Shown in pieces: positions 18,075-31,585 of a DNA stretch of 64,000 nucleotides. How positions within the stretch are numbered: the first letter of the stretch is position 1; each line of letters opens with the position of its first letter. The notes beneath the pieces were generated by a model. The model saw only the letters and a list, made by a program, of their open reading frames with translations. It was not told the DNA's origin and searched no databases. The stretch comes from Maylandia zebra. Its lineage: Eukaryota; Chordata; Actinopteri; Cichliformes; Cichlidae. Made by a program: the position numbers and the translations under genes. The stretch is from NCBI RefSeq assembly GCF_041146795.1, contig NC_135170.1:26654033-26718032 (forward strand), written 5' to 3'.

Positions 18075-21000
18075 ATGGCGGCCACAGTGTCAGTTAATAC
18101 AGCTGCCAAAGATGAAAACACAGACTCGGGAAACAGTTTGGCTTCTCGTCCACTTAATGAAAAATACGACCCCGCCGTGGACCAAGAAAACTGGATTCCC
18201 GGGGATCGCCGGTACCCCGAACTCGTGCAGAACGAAGAGGACGCGACGCCCGGACGCGAGTGTCAGCGAAAGGTCGACGAGGACTTGACATCACTGAACC
18301 CCGAAGAGATAGAGAGCCGCTTGGAGAGAACTCGACGGGAGTTTTACAACAGGAGGAAAATTATTATAAAAAACTTGCCCTCTGACGTTAGCAATCAGGT
18401 ATGAGTAGAAAGTTTTAGGGGGTGAGGGTTTAATTGTTGGTTGGTTGATTGATTGATGCTACCCTGTGGCTAACGCTAGCCTAGCTCCGTTATACCTGCC
18501 ATGCTATCAATGTTAGCTTCACAGGCATTTAACTTATTAGCTTCACCTTTTATTTAGTTTTCTGTGTACTACATCTGCTAGTGGTTTAAAAGTCAAAACG
18601 CACAGATTATTGGTAATTAAAAACGATGCAAACAGTTCTATAACTGGTTTGAGTTTGTTTGTTAACTAACATGGCTCGCGTTTACTGACAAGTGGTCAAA
18701 TAATCAATCATGGTCATTTGTGGCCTGTGTGACCCACCAGGCCGCTTTGCATTCGTGGTTGAATTTTACCATTTGGCCCGCCGAGCCAAACTGTGGTTCA
18801 TAACCGGTTTATGCGGGTTACATATGCAGTGAAGGTGGGTCATAAGTCCATTTGTTATTAACTCTGTCTGTAATTAACTCTTGATGCTACTTTTTTTTTT
18901 TCTTTTTTGGAACGTGCCTGACTCATGGGGAGCGGTGGGCCTGCGGGCGGTACCATTGTTCACAGAGGGGGGGCTGGGGCAGTAGTGGGAGTTCGAGATG
19001 TGAGTTTCTCTATAACAAAAGGTGGAAGGCGTGGGGACAAAACGTTTCAGAAAATGCTAGGCAGCATCGCCATTTGTGTGAATAGGCAAAAGCTGGGCAG
19101 AACAATTTTTCCTACAACAATGAGGGAGTCATTCACCTCTCATCCCCCCCCCCCCAGCAGGTGCACTGATCCCCCACCCCCCAGTGTATATCAACGAGCT
19201 AATTGGCTGAGAGGGGGTTGATTGAAATCTTCAATTAACCAACGACCTCCTAAAGTCAAATGTTATTTACACATTTAAACATCTGCAGTTAATCATTGTC
19301 TCTTTCTTTTTACAGGAGGTCCATGAGCTCTTGGGCAGCTATGATCTGAAGTACTGCTTTGTTGACAAGTACAAAGGCACAGGTAGGTCTAACTGCTCAA
19401 CCATGTTGGACTGAGCAAGGCAATTTGGCAAGTTTGGCGTCTGCAAGTTGGAGGAGGTGGGGATCAGGATGGATCTGCTCTATTACGCCCCTTTAAAATT
19501 TAATCTGACAGTGAACTCTGTAGCAAACAAAAGTAAATCGGGCTCTCCAGATTTGGAGCATGCTTAGTTAATGACTTTCAATGGACATACTGAACATGAA
19601 AAGGGGTTCGGGAGAAAGCAGCCAGACCTCAATTAAAGACTTTGTTTTCACGGTGTGCCTTCTCTTGCACTTATCATTATCACACAGTTGCAGATCTCTC
19701 TTTTTGGCGACTGTTGATGCTCGCTTGTCGTGGTGTCACGTTACATTGTCAGTTCAAGTGCGATAAGATCGATGGGCTCTCTGTGTATCTGTGTATGCGT
19801 TACCTCACATGCCCCTCGGTGTGATCTGCCATCTTGTCCAGCTAGAGTTGCTTGTTTTTAAATGTATAAAATGTAAAATATCAGATTAGAATATAAATAA
19901 TTAAATATCTATGCATTCTTGCAGTAATATTTCACTAGAAAATGGGTGATGATCATGATAATAGGCCAGAAAATTGTGTGAGGCAGATGGTATTTTCAGG
20001 GTATGCCTGGTATCCAGCAAGCTGATATGGAAGAAAACCAGTGACATTTAGATGGCGCTTTTTTTTTTTTTTTTTAACAATATAGAGTTGGCTGCCAAAC
20101 TAACTACTTTTATTTTTTATTTTCCTCCCCTTCTCATGGCTTTCAGACAAAACTGGAAAACTTTTTCACGCCTTCTTTCTTTTTCATAACATGGGTAACA
20201 AGATGTTGATTTCATTCTTGCTGGACTGACAGGCATTGTAGTTTAAACAAGGGGTAAAGTTACACCAACACAAAGGATTCTGTGTGCTGATATTGTGCCA
20301 CCAGAACTGTTTTAACAGCCTTGCTAGAGGCAAAAACGTCACAGGCAGGGTTTGCTCCCTGACACCTGCTGAGTACAAATAAATCTGACTTTATGCCACC
20401 TGAACAATGTCATTCCCTTGCCTTACACCAATTTGTTTCTCTCTTCTGTTTCCTTTCCCGTGTTACTCAAAGCATTTGTGACCCTACTTAATGGTGAACA
20501 AGCACAAAGTGCCATCAAAGAGTTCCACCAGCATGTGTTGCGGGACCGGGAGATCTCTGTGCAGCTGCAGCCGACAGATGCTCTGCTGTGCATCGCCAAC
20601 CTGCCCCGCGCATTCACGCAGCAGCAGTTTGAGGAACTGGTGCGCCCCTTCGGCAACCTGGAGCGTTGCTTCCTGGTGTACAGTGCCACCTCGGGGCATT
20701 CCAAGGGCTACGGTTTTGTGGAGTACATGAAGAAGGACTCTGCGGCCAGGGCCAAATCGGAGCTCCTGGGGAAGCAGCTGGGCTCCCGTATGCTTTACGT
20801 CCACTGGACTGAGGTGGGCTCCCTCACATATCCACTGCTGCACTCCAAATGCCTGTGCGTGGACCGCCTGCCTCAGAGCCTGCTGACAGCCCAAGACCTC
20901 CGCAGTGCCCTGGCTGACACCCACACGCCAGTTTTCTGCCAGGTCAGATTTTTACTGCACACAAGCCCAATACTTCAAGTGAATGATTTCAGAAGTCTAC

Positions 21001-24000
21001 AGCATACTGATTGCACACAGCAGCGATCATTAACTTTTTTGTCATTTCTTTGTGTGGCTATTGTTTTATACAGCAAATGCCCACATTAATAAAAGTTGAG
21101 TGCTTTAAAAGCTGCTAAAATCCATCACAAAGTTGTAAAATTGTCCCTGAAGGTGTGCAAAATGACTGCACTACTGAGTCACTGTGAAACTGCAATCCAT
21201 ATTTGATCTTTCACCTTTACCCCAGTTTTCCTGTGGCCACTCAAAGTTACTATAGCAATAGCAACTGTTGGTTTCTATGGTGATGACCACCTGACACCCC
21301 CAGGTGGTGTCATTCAGCAGGTTTTTTCTGGAATGGGAGAGAGCTGTGTCCTTTTGAGCAGGACACAGTCGTAGTTTTCTGTTGTTTCCAGACTGAACAG
21401 TCATAATAATTAGGAGCCATATGATGGTTTTAATAGGAAACTGTGATATCACTGCAGCTTTATCAAATTCATAAAACCAGACGGTTGCATCATGGTAAGA
21501 GCAGAGTACCACTAAAAACAACACAAAGCCATATATAGTGGTTGATGTGGTGATTAAAGGGCCTTAAAAGGTAAAACAGATTTTGATCTGGGACTTTAGA
21601 GGTGCAAATTTCAGTGGGTTATTTGAAATTTGCCAAACCATAAATGAAAGCAAAGGGTGCTGACAAATAGTAGCATTCCTAATCAAAATTCACTGAGTGA
21701 AGTGACCCATAAGTATCCAGGTGGCAGCCGTAGTAAGTGCTTTTTGAAGAGTCTTAGTACTCCAAAAATTTCCAGAGTGCTTCCTTCTTATGTCTTTTCT
21801 TGCCACCTTTTAGAATAGGATACACTGAAACTTCCTTTATGAAAAGAAAGGAGGCAACACCATCCCCCAATGAGAACTTTGATGAAAACAATCAACAGGA
21901 GTGTCACCTGGTGCAGATACTATAAAATGTTAATTAGAAAAGGGTTTTCCATTTCGTGTCATATCGTGCTAATTTGTTCCTAACTAAGAGACTCTTAAAC
22001 CAGCAGGTGAACTACAAACATCACACTGCTATGATAAAACTCGCGTATATAGATTTTAAAAAGGCTATATAAATCAGGATTGAGGGTCATGTTAAAATAA
22101 TAATCGTGAGCTGTGTAGAAGCTTCACCCCAATTCAGTTTGTGTTGCTTCTATTTTTCTTTATCAATTCACCTTGATCTTTCCTTGACCTAATGATATTT
22201 TCCATCCAGGCCTGGGGAAATTATGTAGATTGTTTCAGCTCAGCAGCAGCCTGAGACACAATTTTGGTGCTGTAGCCATCTTGACAGTTATTTGAAGCTC
22301 CTATCTTAATGAATGGGGAAAGATCCATAACTTTTGGTTGAGTGCTCACCAGGTGTATATATAAAATTGCTGCTTTTTTTTTTTTTTTCATTATTATTTA
22401 TATGAACATGTTCAAGATTTGCCATTCTAATTCACTGCATGGAAACAGTTGGACACGCAATCTTGACGTTTTTGCTACAATAACAAACAAAACAGAGTAG
22501 CGATATCTGCCACTACATGGTTGCATGTTTAGCATGTAGCACTTCTCATGTAAATCTGAGCTCAGAATTCACCAAATGCTGCGATGGGTGTTTTGTGAAG
22601 CAAGTCTTGCCCCTCGGTAGTGGCCTCCAACACCACCAGGCAGTTATTTATTTATTTTTAAACAAGTGAGTTTCAGCGGTCACCAGGATGTAAAAGTTGC
22701 ATATGTAGAGTCACCACTGCAACCTCGAACATTTAAATTCTGTCAACTTTTCCTGATAATTAGGTTTTAAAGAGCTTATACTACTGTTGCAGAATTCTGA
22801 GTGAGTGCTGTTTCTCTCTGTGGTAATCCTGAGTTTTTATTAACTATAAATTCCATGAGATTTTTTTTTTCTCCATCTTTCTCCAAATTTGTGCTAAAAT
22901 ATGTGAACACTGAGGGTGTAAGTGAAAACCACTTGGCTTCCACTCTCTGTGTGTGTGTGCATCTTATTCATTGGCTGCAGGGTTTTTTGGGTTTTTTGTT
23001 TTTCTCTATATGCTTGAAAAATTGCTGCCTCAATTTTTCTCTCCACAGTTGGCTCAGGGACAAGATGGAAGTTTCCGGCGTTTTGCAGTGCTGGAGTTTG
23101 CCACTGCAGAGATGGCCGAGGAAGCACAGCGACTCACAGATGGCAGACTGCTGGGTGGGACACATATCAGGGTGTCCTTCTGTGCCCCGGGTCCTCCTGG
23201 AAGAAGCATGTTGGCTGCTCTGATTGCTGCACAAACCATGGTACTGTATTCCAATCTACAGTCTTTGCTTGAGCCCTTAAGGCATAACATTGCTGCCTTT
23301 GAGTTCGTGCTGTAGTTAAAATTACGTTACTGGACACGACTTGGAAGCATTGCCGTTATATAACTCTCACAGAGGAGCTGGCTCATCACGTGATTTCAGA
23401 TTAATGGAAAAAATTTTGGTTATTTGTTGGTCTTGTTCTGAGTCTTTGCTTTGTTTCCTTCCTCTCAAGGCTGTAAACAGGGGTAAAGGACTCCTCCCTG
23501 ATCCGACAGCCATGCAGATACTCACAGGCCTCAGCAACCCTGCCGCCCTCAAGATGCTGCTCAACCCACTGACACAGGGACATAAACAAGGTGAGGAGCC
23601 GTGAGCTGCTTTTAATCTGTTTTATTGCTATTATTCGTTCTCCTGCGGTGGATCTTAATCTTTGTCTATGCGCAGGCCTCCTTGGTGCGGCCCCCGCCAT
23701 ACCGCCACTGCTTGCCAACCCCGCTCTCACGGCCGCCCTGCTCCAGCTGCTCCTTCAGAACCAGGCCAAGGCTCAGCAGGTACCGCTGCCTTTTCCATCT
23801 TTGCTCCGTCATGTTCTTCCCTGCTTTTGCTTCCTGCCCGTTTTTGATTCATCCTCTCCTACTCACAGACTTTGTTCCCCACTCTGTTCTGTCCCTCTTT
23901 ACCATTAGCAAGCCCTTCTGGGAAATCCTCTTCTGTGGGCTCAGGTGCTACACAATAAAGAAAACCCTCTAGTGCCTTGTGTGAGTGATAACGGTTTTTA

Positions 24001-25962
24001 TGGTTGGCCATCAGTGTGTGTGTGAGTTGGAGCTGAAGTTAGATGGATTCTGGCCCTTTCTTCTTTTTATGTGAATGCTGATAGAAAACCTATTGCCTGG
24101 GTGGGTAAGCTCTTGCTAGGAAAGTGAGGGTTTTTTTTTTTTTTTTTTTTTGTGCGTGTATGTGTGGAGTGTTCCTTCGAGTGGTGCTGAGTAATGCGGT
24201 AGATGTACTATTATGCTGTATGCCAGAATTGTAAAGGTACATCCTGTAAGGACATAATTGCATATACAGTAAGTAAACTTGCTGAATGCATGTGTTAAGT
24301 TTAGTTACCTTGATGTTGCAGTGTGGCTGAGTGACCCTGTTGTGACTGAACTTTTTTTCTTCTTCTTTTTTTTTTTTTTTCCCTCTTGGTCAGCAGCCGG
24401 GACTTATTGGGGAGAATCCTCTGGCCTCTCTGCCTGTCCAGCAGGGAGTCCATCTGCTCGGAGACCTGCCCCAAGGTTTGGCATCAGTCCACTCCAGCCG
24501 TGGCTCCTTCAGCCACAGACTGCATGTCTGCTTTTGATGATAAACATCTGCATTGCCATTAGCCTGTCCATCAGGCGTCTTACTCCTTACATTACTTATG
24601 TTACCCAAATTAAAACAGAATGCATATCTAATTTCCTCTGAAAAGCTTGAAGGAGAAGATTAAAAATGAAATGTGTGATTGTCATTTACGCTGAAGTCTC
24701 TAATCACCATAGGTGGTATTGTCCCTGGACTGGCTCTTCAGACAGATCCTCTACCCCCCTTGAAGCCAATGCCACGTGGCAGAACTCTTTCAAGGGATCA
24801 GGAGTCCCCCACGTCGGCTTGTCCCTTCCCCCAGACCTCCTCTCCGACCCTGCCGGGGATCTCTATACCCCTGCTGGGTGGCATGATCGGGGCAGATGGC
24901 CTCACAGCACAAGGGGTGAGTTCCCAAGTAATTGCCTTTTTAAAATGCCTTCAGTCCTTCAACTGCCTTTTTTTCCCCTCTTCATTCTCATTCCTCATTC
25001 TGTGCAGGAAATGTAAAAATAAGCCATCTTTTTTTTCTTTTTAAACTTCATGTCAGGTTTCCATACTAGGAGATCCTGCAAAAGATGCAAACCTTCCCCA
25101 GAGTCCCTTCCTCAATGTCAGCAACGCGTTTTCCTCAGGTGAGGTGCTGCTTTTTTGCTGTGCTCGCATGAGCGGTAAAGATTTTATCTACTTTTACAGT
25201 CTGTTCTTGTTTGCTGCTTCAACTGAGAGATGATGTTGGATGCATCAAGGATATATTTGTATACCGTGCATCTCCTCCAGGAGGAAGCTGCAGACCTCAC
25301 CCTTACAGAAGGCGGCCTACACTGAGTAACGTGTCCAACCAGAGCATGCAACCGAATTACAACCTGCGTTACCAGGATTCCTACAGCCCTGAGTACCCCC
25401 CACTCCATCGGGTAACTATGAATCATTGCTGCTCAGACTCCTGATTATTTTTTTTTTAAATGTGTATTTCTGCATCGATGGGTTGTGTGTTTTTTTTTGT
25501 TTTTCCTTGTCTTCCTTACTGCTCTAGTCATTGTGACCTGTTGAATTTACTGTATAGCGCTTGGCTGCTCATTTAGTGGTTTTATGACACAATCTGGTCC
25601 GATGCCATCTGGTGTCTTTCCTCAGGATCCCCTTGCCCACTTGTATGAACAGCAGGAGAATCTTGATGCCGGGGCCTTGGCAGGATTCGGTCAGCAGGTA
25701 GTGCTTTGTCAACTGTTTCAAAGCTGACTTGAGGACATTTGTAGTGTCAGTAAATTAAATGCACGCCTCCCTGTAGTAACATAGCTGTGAACTTGTCTGT
25801 CTCTGCAGGCCTCTCATTGCGCTGAATACAGTGAGCGGTTCCCCCCCTACAGTTACCCTCCAAGCCCACCTCTGTCCTCATATTTCAGCTCAGGGTCTGA
25901 GAGCTCCTGTAATGGGAGCCTTCCCACCCCCAAGCTCAACAGGGTAAGCAAAAGCTTTGCAT

Positions 25963-26003
<41 letters not shown>

Positions 26004-26507
26004 ATATATATATGAAGGATTGATTATTTGTCAGTGCAAGAATACTGAGGATAGCACTAGAAGGATTAAAATAAATAAATAAAATAAAAATAAAATAGTG
26101 GAGGGCTAGGTGCCAAGAATAAGTCTGTGTTCAATAATTAATGTTGCACTGTGAGCGCTTGAGTTGAAGTCAAATGATGAGTGGTTGTTTGTCTTTAGGC
26201 TGTGGGAATGCCTCCTGTGAGCCACACCAACTACCCTGCAGGTGTGGAGAATGTTATGAAGGTAATTTATAGGCTTCAATGTTATTGTTTCATATTTTTC
26301 TTTTTGAAGTTTCTGTTTTGATTTTAACCCCACCCCCTCCTCTTTTTCTTGTAATTATAGACTCCCATCGGTAGCCAAAAGCGCACGTTCTCCCGGCTGA
26401 TCCCGTCTCCCGAGCCGAGCCCTGAAGGCGGTTATGTGGGCCAGCACTCCCAAGGCCTCGGCGGTCACTACGCAGACTCCTATCTTAAGCGTAAGCGTAT
26501 ATTCTGA
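18075..26507 (+). CDS. raver1: Ribonucleoprotein PTB-binding 1 (RAVER1), 14 coding exons, complete
   Basis: RAVER1 is a nuclear/cytoplasmic RNA-binding protein that binds PTB and modulates alternative splicing, and also contacts vinculin and alpha-actinin. Exons: 18075-18398, 19316-19382, 20473-20942, 23049-23240, 23470-23590, 23676-23779, 24394-24475, 24713-24915, 25057-25138, 25281-25411, 25626-25697, 25809-25943, 26199-26261, 26361-26507. They total 2193 nt, in frame, giving 730 residues. RRM1 (about 93-165) has IIIKNL and KGTAFVTL. RRM2 (about 167-245) has LCIANL and [11 protein letters not shown]3 (about 257-335) has CLCVDRL and RRFAVLEF. The RRMs are followed by the conserved [18 protein letters not shown]. 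The proline-rich C-terminal half carries PTB-interaction-like motifs: GLLGAAP (392-398), GLIGENP (429-435), HLLGDLP (446-452) and SILGDPA (523-529). The protein ends in basic KRKRIF. The ATG lies in ATCATGGCGG-like context and begins MAATVSV, like mammalian MAADVSV. The alternative RAVER2 is less likely because of the tyk2 neighbour and the RRM wording. Confidence 0.97.
20943..23048 (+). other. raver1: raver1 intron 3 (2.1 kb)
   Basis: The largest raver1 intron splits RRM3 between its first helix and the RNP1 strand. It has T-runs near 22374-22389 and a short GT repeat near 22951. No exon or clear mobile element is seen. Confidence 0.6.
25966..26002 (+). repeat. Long poly-T tract in raver1 intron 12
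   Basis: A 37-nt uninterrupted T-run follows closely after the exon ending at 25943 and is followed by a TATATA run. Such tracts are often polymorphic and prone to sequencing slippage. On the complementary strand it could be a poly-A retroposon tail, but no SINE body is visible. Confidence 0.8.
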
Positions 26508-26830
26508 GTACAGCTGTAACGAGTAGCCATTCAGCAGCCAGGATGGAGTAGCATCTCCTCTCCCATATTCTCCAATGGACTCAGTAATTTTGGTGGTCCT
26601 CGGATTTATTGTCCCATATGCACGTGTGAGTGACCTCTGGAGGCTGCAGAGTAGTGCAGCCTGTTTGTCACTCTGTGGAAAAACCTTCAAAATTTTTTTT
26701 TTTTTTTTTTTTTTTGTATATATGATTTTACTGTGTTTTGTACATTTCAGTTTTAAATTTTTATTTGCCTGAACTTCCTGTTGAAAACCTTGTAAATTAA
26801 GGAGAAAAAGTGGTTCATTAGTAAATGCAA

Positions 26831-26864
<34 letters not shown>

Positions 26865-28340
26865 TATTTTATTTTTTTTGGAATTCCTGTGAGTGAGGTA
26901 TATCAGCAGATCTGCAGTTTGGCCAGTTTCAATGGTAACTAGCGGCTGCTTTTAAAAAAATAAAAGTGATTTAACATCTCACCAAAGTGACGCTGTCCAC
27001 AGTTTCAGGCAAAGGGACTTGCATAGTGTAAGAACAAGCTTTGAAGGCTCTTACTTTGTGGGAGAAAAGAAAAAAAAAAAAAGCCTACCGTATTCCATGT
27101 AAAAAGTTCATGAGTTTGTATAATGAGATGGTGTTATGGTGTCTTGTTTTCCCCCTTCCTACCACACGGTTGTAAATTTTGCTTTATAACATTTCTGGTT
27201 TCAAACATTTCCTAATTGTTAACCTGCAGCTTTCCATCCACCAGTGATGGTTGTGTGGTGTTATGAGGCGAAGCTTTTTACAAACCTGGGATGTTTCCTG
27301 AGCCTGAACTTTTCCACGTTGTTTTGTCTTTCTAACCACACCCTCCAGCCTGTTCATGGAGTCTGTTCTCTACACTGGTTGTTGAGTGATGCACTTGGAG
27401 GGCACCGGTCATGTGTTCTCACCTGTATAAAAATGCCATCTCAAGTCCCCCTCTCACTCATGTATGTCCAGGAGTCGACGTATTTTCTGTGTTTATGTGA
27501 GTTCTGTGTTGCCATGTTTACATTTTTGAATGTTTTATAAAACCGTGAACGCTGCCCCACCCCTTGAAGGGTGCGGGCAGGTGCAGATAGCGCTGCATGC
27601 CATCTCTCCAGCTGCCAGCAGATCGTGCATGAATACAGGAGCGGTTCGGTGTTCTCAGTGAGGGGCTCAACTGTGAGTTGAACCGGCTTCTCCCGACGAG
27701 CACACGGCAGCTGGAACGATGGACAGCCTCTGTTTAGTTTTCAGATGATATTGGGGGTTCAGTATGTCTTTGGAGATACTGCTGGAAGCTTGTGGCAGGT
27801 GATTGGTCAGTGACATGATTGTCCTTGTATTATTTTTATTTAATTTTTTTTTTTTTTTTAAAAAGAATAATTATCTGGTTGACGGTTTGATTGTGAAAAC
27901 CCATTACCTCTGACTTCTGCTAGGAAATGCAGCTACACTTGAGTCTTAACTGTGTTTTCTGTGATCTCATCCTGCCCTGTGTTGGCTTCCATCTACATTT
28001 ACAATTTGTGTTTATTTGCTGTGTAAATAGTTAAAGATTCCCCTCCTCCCTTTTCTTGAGTCTAAAAACATTTGTTTTCCTTAATGACACCTGCCTCTGG
28101 TTCTGGTGTTTTTTGAATATTTGCTGCTCGTTTTTTTTTTTTTTTTTCTTTTTTTTGGAAGTGAAGAGTGGCAACACAGCAGACTGCTCATGTTGTGTAT
28201 GGACCAAGAGATGCAGCTGTACTGTATGATCATCACTTATTTTGATTGGATTTTTTTTTTTTTTTAACTGCTGTCCTCTCATCTGTACCACCATGATTGT
28301 CTCTGTATGCGTGTGTGTGTGTGTGATGTGCGCAAGTAAA
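26508..28340 (+). other. raver1: Putative raver1 3'UTR
   Basis: No new gene starts in this stretch. An AATAAA hexamer lies at 26959-26964, giving a UTR of about 480 nt if used. T-rich tracts (26692-26715, 26832-26862, 27847-27859, 28131-28147) would favour a longer UTR with U-rich elements. The 3' end cannot be fixed from sequence. Confidence 0.4.
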
Positions 28341-28517
28341 TGTTATTTAAACTCACCACTTTCTCTGAACTCTTTTTGAATTGTGTCTAAATGTGAAGCC
28401 TTACTTGGATCGAATGGCTGTCTGTTTTGCTCTTACATTTAACCTCATAGGCTAGACCTCAATTAGTTCAACTTCAGCGTCTTAATGTGGCTGTCATTCA
28501 CAGCTTACTTTTAGAGC

Positions 28518-28548
<31 letters not shown>

Positions 28549-29295
28549 ATGAAACTTCTACCCTATAATCCAGAAATCTTGATTATAGAATGCACCTGAT
28601 AATTGTTGTGTAGAGGCTGTTAATATAAATTTACTATTAGAATACGATTTTTATTTAGGCTTTCATAAACAGACGTGTCACCTAAGAAATCTTGGGGCTT
28701 TTGCTGAATATTGAAAATTTTGAAAAGAGGTACAGCATTTGGTGACAAGAGGGACAGCAAAGATGGGTTTTTAAAATGAGTTCTTCCCCCATGAGGTATT
28801 TGGGCTTTCTTACTGTTTGCGTTAGTTGTACTAGAAGGTCAAAGGTGCCCCACGGACATCTAATACATCCATCTGTCACCCAAACGCATACGCTCAGCTC
28901 CCGTATGGTAAGAGACTCCTGACAGGACTATCTTCAAACACCTGTGGGCAGTTATTTTCTCATCTTAAAGCCATAAAAAGTGCATGTGTAGAAACGACCA
29001 GTCAAATTTCATAAAAATGATGACCTAAAAGGAGTCTCTAAGAAAAGCTTCTCCCCCTTGGAAGTTTTTCTTCTACAGTTGTTGGACTGTTCCTTAGATT
29101 TCAGTTCTGGAGCTGCGGTTGAATAGTCCAAAAATGACGACGTGCCTCTTTCGCCTCATGCTTTTTTTTTTCTTTTTTTTTTTTTCCTCCCCTCTCTCTC
29201 CCCTCAAGCTCAGTGAAAAATATCACAAGGTCAAGGAAAGGTGTGAAGACAATTTAAGGACTCAAGAAAAGGGAAGCATTGTGTGCAGAGAGGTT

Positions 29296-29350
29296 CAATT
29301 CAATTTTATTTATATAGCGCCAAATCACAACAAAAGGCGCTTCAAGGTCA
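29296..29350. repeat. Fragment of a common fish retroposon tail
   Basis: The segment contains TTATTTATATAGCGCC followed by AAATCACAACAAAAGGCGC, a very common dispersed sequence in teleost genomes. Only about 55 bp is present. The same ATTTATATAGC motif also begins the SINE at 31589. Confidence 0.5.
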
Positions 29351-29458
29351 TCTAAACCTCTGATTAAAAATGTTGTTATAAAGGTTGGAATTTAACAAGA
29401 AACAAAACTCTCATCAATCAAATCAACCTCTTCTGATAAGTTTTTGTATTTCATTTTG

Positions 29459-29490
<32 letters not shown>

Positions 29491-31047
29491 CTTTTGGAAA
29501 AAAGTTTTGAATTCAGTTTAGTTTCATTATTTCCAGACAAGATTTTATTTCAGTTTAGTTTTTGTTAGACTTTTTGAAAGCGGTTGACTGAGCTTTGTAG
29601 ATATCCAGAGTCTAAATAAACACGTCTATTAATGACTCATCAGGCAAGTTGTCACCAAACTAACAGATATTAAAACTAACAATCTTTCCTCTACATTTCT
29701 ATTTTATTTTGGTTTTTTAAATACAAAAAATTGTTTCTTCAGAAGTCTACTTTAAAAAAGAAAAAATGCAACAAATATAAGTAATGCAAAGTGAATCATG
29801 GCAAACCTTAAACACATTGACGTGTTAAATAATCTGGATTCAGAGTTTCTATAAATCTACATTCTTCATCAAAACAAGGAGATTTTATTACAGCGGCGTG
29901 ATGTTCAGAGTCATTGACACTTCAGAACACATCAGCAGGTCATTCACACGAAATGGAAAATAGAAATCCACATTTGCACCCTTGTGATGGCTGCACCTGC
30001 AGACACGCAGCTAACAAATCGGTAACCCCATGAGCCAACACTTACAATTACTCTAAAATTGCTGTGTAATTCCATAAATATCACACACAGACACATAAAT
30101 CAACAAAATTCTCTAGTTTGCATGTCATGGCAAGATTTATTTGGCACTGTTGAAGTACATTGTGCGCAATACAAATACGTAGATTTAGTTCAGTTTCATA
30201 TGTTCAGCTCTGTTAAATTCTCTTATTTTATTCATTATTAATTTCTTTCTCTGGTTTTGCCAGTGCTGGAGCGTCCGTTTGGCTGCTGAGGCCTGCTGGC
30301 ATCACGGGGAGCAAAAGATGTGCTCTTGAAGGCAGCTTTACATACAGGAAGTGCCAACTGGGCCATGCCAAACACTGCTCATAGTCAGAGGCATGATTAA
30401 GTCATTCATCTTAAATATGTTGTCTGTTTTAACTCCCGAGTTAGTATTTGGTTATGTTTGGATTTGGTTATTATTCATTTAAAGTAATTATTAAACTGAC
30501 TATTGGTTTTGTTTCTTCAATATTAAATCATTTGTTAGTATTTGCTCCCTCTTGTGTGTAAAACTGGTTTGATAAGCCAGTAGTTTAGTCCCTTTTGTCA
30601 GCTTAGTTTTTGGATCTGTTGAGTGGTTAGGTTTCTTTTCCTGTTGACTTTATTATTTTAGTTCTGTTCAAAAGGGCCCGGTAGTATTAGATGACTTTTG
30701 TATAACTTATTCTTTGCATTTTTGGATCATTAAAACCCGTTTTTTCTCAAAATTGTCCTCATGCGTAACTGTCTCAGGCCCTCACAGTCATGTTGCCAGG
30801 TTTGTTGATCATTTTCATGGATGGTGCATTGCTGTGAATTGGATGGTCTAGTTATTCTTTCATAAAGAACGGTCCACTATATCCTGTTAAGTGGAGTGAA
30901 TAAGCTTTCTTTTGTATTTAGAGAATTCAACTAGCTCTTATTATGACTGTTATGCAGATACTTCCGTGTCACTTCACTCTGGAACGCTCCTAAGCTAAAC
31001 TATTTGACTGCACTCCAGCATTGTTTGAGTGCCCTTTCTCTCTTGAG

Positions 31048-31320
31048 CTGCGGACACACTGAAAGTGATTCACGGCGACCATAGAAAGTCCATCATATTT
31101 GGCAACTTCAAGCAACTACGTGCAAAATAACTGCTGGTGACGTCAACTGAGCAGGACCTACTGTAAACTTTCAGGCAAGTGACTAAAGAGACTAAAGTGA
31201 AGAACACTACTAAGTTTATTTGTTAGAGGGTCACCTAGGCGACCGGAGTTTGGAATGTCCACAAGTTTACAGCTATCAGCTTAAAAGCGATGAGCGAATC
31301 GCTGCCAGTGTGCACGCAGC
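31048..31320. mobile_element. Putative 273-bp MITE with 25-bp imperfect terminal inverted repeats
   Basis: The left end (31048-31072, GCTGCGGACACACTGAAAGT...) and the reverse complement of the right end (31296-31320, GCTGCGTGCACACTGGCAGC...) match at about 20 of 25 positions. The interior has no transposase. The superfamily is not assigned because I could not identify a convincing target duplication. Confidence 0.6.
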
Positions 31321-31585
31321 TTTATGGTTTATTCATGCCAAACACAGCATTAAGAGACACATGCCAAAGCAAAATTGTATTTCGCGCCACTTGATTGCAT
31401 ACGGTGTCTATGCAAAAAGTCATATTGACACTAGGAACTATATTTGCATGAGTAACCTGAGGTCATCACGAGTGAACATAATCATCCGGTAAAATTGCAG
31501 AACAAGACATAAGTAACCGAGTGGTGTCAGTTGCCAGTCTTATTGAAGTATTATTGAATTTAACATGATTATCCTCCTTTATAAT

